Source: JAZKIX01 sp040384645 (GTDB lineage Bacteria; Pseudomonadota; Gammaproteobacteria; Burkholderiales; Burkholderiaceae_D). Taken from it: DNA of 13,007 bases. Under the pieces are notes generated by a model that made no database searches, was not told the DNA's origin, and saw only the letters and a program-made list of their open reading frames with translations. Positions 11,224 to 13,007 of this stretch are shown piece by piece. Positions within the stretch are counted from its first letter, which is position 1. Each line of letters begins with the position of its first letter. The stretch is taken from contig JAZKIX010000027.1 in assembly GCA_040384645.1 (NCBI GenBank), positions 1-13,007 of the forward strand, written 5' to 3'. The position numbers and the translations under genes were made by a program.

Positions 11224-13007
11224 ATGCTATTCGGCCGCAAAACCCGCAAGCCCATTTCAATTCCCGTTAAAGCCGTCAAGGAATGGAAATACACGACCTG
11301 CAACTATTGTTCCACCGGTTGCGCCATCGAGATCGGTCTCAACGACAGCGGCAAGATCGTCACCAGTCGCGGTCATGCCGGTGCCGATGTCAATCGCGGC
11401 AAATTGTGCATCAAGGGTTTGCTGGAGCACGAATTGTTCGATTCGCCCGGTCGCGGTACCATGCCGCTGATGCGCGAAAAATCGCACTTGCCGTTTCAAC
11501 CCGCCAGCTGGGATGCAGCGCTCGATAAAACCGCCGCCAAGATCAAGGAAATCCAAGCCAAATACGGCCGCGATTCATTCGCCGTGGTTTCCACCGGCCA
11601 GCTTTTGACCGAAGAGTTTTATACCCTCGGCAAACTGGTGCGCGGCCAGATCGGCACCAATAACTACGACGGCAACACCACGCTGTGCATGGCTTCGGCG
11701 GTATCGGGCTACAAGCGCTCGTTCGGCTCCGACGGCCCGCCCGGTTGCTATGGCGATTTCGAACATACGCATTGCCTGATGGCGTTCGGCTCCAACTTGC
11801 CAGAGCAACATCCCGTGATTTACTGGCGCTTGAAAGAGGCGCTGGAAAAACGCAAATTCCCCCTGATCGTGGTCGATCCGCGCGTCACCATGCTGGCGCA
11901 ATTTGCCGACATCCATTTGCCGATCACACCGGGCACCGACACCGTACTGATCAATGCCATGATGTTCGTGATCTTCAAGGAAGGTCTGGAAGATAAGGAA
12001 TACATCGCCAATCACACCAAGGGAATTGACGAGTTGCGTGCGTTGGTAGCGGACTACGACCCGAAAGTGGCACAGCATATCTGTGGCATCGACGAAGACC
12101 GCATCCGCACCGTGGCGCGCATTTACGCCAAGGCGCCGACCGCGATGAGCATCTGGACCATGGGCATCAACCAGTCGACCCACGGCTCCGATGGCGTGGT
12201 CAATATCAATAACCTCAATATGGTGACCGGCAATATCGGCATCCCTGGCGGCACCAGCTTGTCGATCACCGGCCAATGCAATGCAATGGGCACGCGTGAG
12301 TGGTCGTCTTGCTCCGGCTTGCCCGGTTACCGCATGCTGGAAAAAGAAAAGGACCGCAAGCATGTGGCCGAATTCTGGGGCATCGACCAAAGCTTCTTCC
12401 CGGCCGCACGCGGTCTGGCGCAAACCGATATTTTCCCCGCGATTGAAACCGGCGAGATCAAAGGCTTGTGGCTGATCGCCACCAATCCGATGACCTCGAT
12501 GGCGAACCAGCCGCGCATCCGCAAGGCGATGGAAAACCTCGAATTTCTAGTGGTGCAAGATGTGTATGAAGACGTCGAAACCAATCAATATTCCAACGTC
12601 TTTTTCCCCGCCGCAGTCTGGGCCGAGAAAGAAGGCTGCCATACCAATACCGAGCGCCGCGTCAGCCTGACCCGCAATGCCTTGAAGCCGTATGCCGATT
12701 CCAAGCCCGATTTCTGGATCTTTAACGAGATGTCGAAACGCTTTGAAGACCGCAATAAGATCCACTTCCCCGCCACGCCGGAAGGCGCGTTTGAAGAGAT
12801 GCGCGAGTTGTCGAAAGGCGAGGGCCGGACGCTCGATATTTCCGGCATGAATTACAACCGGATCGAAGCGGCGCGCGGGATTCAATGGCCGTATAGCGAA
12901 GCGCAGGCGCAAAAAGATGAAGCCATCGTCGGCAAGGCAGAAGCCTTCGACATGCAGCGCCGGCAAGACTTTTTGGGCAATCCGCGCCTGTACACCAACG
13001 GCGTATT
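11224..13007 (+). CDS. nasA: Assimilatory nitrate reductase, catalytic subunit (3' end beyond the window)
   Basis: An open frame of 594 codons without a stop, running off the right edge. It is a molybdopterin (bis-MGD) oxidoreductase that reduces nitrate to nitrite in the cytoplasm. The N-terminal [4Fe-4S] ligands are C26, C29, C33 and C62 (CNYCSTGC and RGKLCIKG). C155 in NTTLCMASAVSGYK is the expected molybdenum ligand. Further family segments are GSNLPEQHPVIYWRL, VVDPRVTMLAQ, PGTDT, MGINQSTHGSDGV and NPMTSMANQPRIR. There is no twin-arginine signal, which separates it from periplasmic NapA. AGAGGA (11212-11217) lies 6 bases before the ATG. The gene is also named nasC in some species. The missing C-terminus would show whether it carries a BFD-type iron-sulfur domain. 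Confidence 0.95.
   Translation, partial: MLFGRKTRKPISIPVKAVKEWKYTTCNYCSTGCAIEIGLNDSGKIVTSRGHAGADVNRGKLCIKGLLEHELFDSPGRGTMPLMREKSHLPFQPASWDAALDKTAAKIKEIQAKYGRDSFAVVSTGQLLTEEFYTLGKLVRGQIGTNNYDGNTTLCMASAVSGYKRSFGSDGPPGCYGDFEHTHCLMAFGSNLPEQHPVIYWRLKEALEKRKFPLIVVDPRVTMLAQFADIHLPITPGTDTVLINAMMFVIFKEGLEDKEYIANHTKGIDELRALVADYDPKVAQHICGIDEDRIRTVARIYAKAPTAMSIWTMGINQSTHGSDGVVNINNLNMVTGNIGIPGGTSLSITGQCNAMGTREWSSCSGLPGYRMLEKEKDRKHVAEFWGIDQSFFPAARGLAQTDIFPAIETGEIKGLWLIATNPMTSMANQPRIRKAMENLEFLVVQDVYEDVETNQYSNVFFPAAVWAEKEGCHTNTERRVSLTRNALKPYADSKPDFWIFNEMSKRFEDRNKIHFPATPEGAFEEMRELSKGEGRTLDISGMNYNRIEAARGIQWPYSEAQAQKDEAIVGKAEAFDMQRRQDFLGNPRLYTNGV

Noticed and set aside
11575..12423. A 282-codon frame opposite nasA
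   Set aside because: The plus strand clearly encodes nitrate reductase here; the antisense frame shows only mirrored codon bias.
1..13007. CRISPR arrays, tRNA or rRNA genes, insertion sequences with transposase, toxin-antitoxin pairs
   Set aside because: I found no regularly spaced repeats, cloverleaf or rRNA-like sequence, and no transposase, integrase or toxin-like protein in any frame.

Overview
The window reads as a betaproteobacterial chromosome segment, most likely Burkholderiales and probably Oxalobacteraceae. That is inferred from the gene order narK / nirB-nirD-nasA, the style of the proteins, and two kinds of palindromic intergenic repeat common in that group; nothing in the window fixes the genus. 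The core is an assimilatory nitrate reduction locus flanked by Ser/Thr phosphorylation genes.

Layout. 1-174 (-): 5' end of a TRAP transporter small permease. 175-719: non-coding, with a candidate sigma70 promoter for the TRAP gene, two short palindromic repeat units, and copy 1 of a roughly 90-bp two-hairpin element. 720-920 (+): small unrecognised ORF that runs directly into a membrane Ser/Thr kinase (923-2956, +). 2987-3520 (-): OmpA-type lipoprotein/periplasmic protein interrupted by a 10-N assembly gap, convergent with the kinase. 3674-4099 (-): DUF1801 protein. 4100-4415: non-coding with two perfect stem-loops. 4416-4703 (-): unrecognised 95-aa protein. 4806-6527 (-): PP2C phosphatase fused to a Ser/Thr kinase with a C-terminal anchor. 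6546-7760 (-): NarK/NasA nitrate-nitrite transporter. 7761-8003: divergent control region. 8004-10433 (+): nirB. 10434-10762: MITE-like palindrome followed by copy 2 of the two-hairpin element. 10763-11098 (+): nirD. 11224 to the window end (+): catalytic subunit of assimilatory nitrate reductase, truncated by the window.

How it works together. NarK imports nitrate, NasA reduces it to nitrite, and NirBD reduces nitrite to ammonium. The narK-nirB intergenic region carries two face-to-face sigma54 promoters with near-consensus -24/-12 boxes and an NtrC-type dyad between them, so both arms should respond to nitrogen limitation. The PP2C-kinase gene lies 18 bp behind narK and should be co-transcribed with it.

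The most interesting signal is the duplicated non-coding element at about 632-735 and 10612-10715. It consists of a G-rich hairpin containing a direct repeat, a fixed spacer, and an A/T-rich hairpin with a 6-nt loop. One copy precedes the small ORF plus membrane kinase and the other precedes nirD-nasA. In both places a short ORF follows the element and ends 1-2 nt before the start codon of the main gene. This suggests that the kinase and the nitrate reductase segment share a control device, either an RNA leader or a paired-site operator, and it would tie the kinase to nitrate assimilation.
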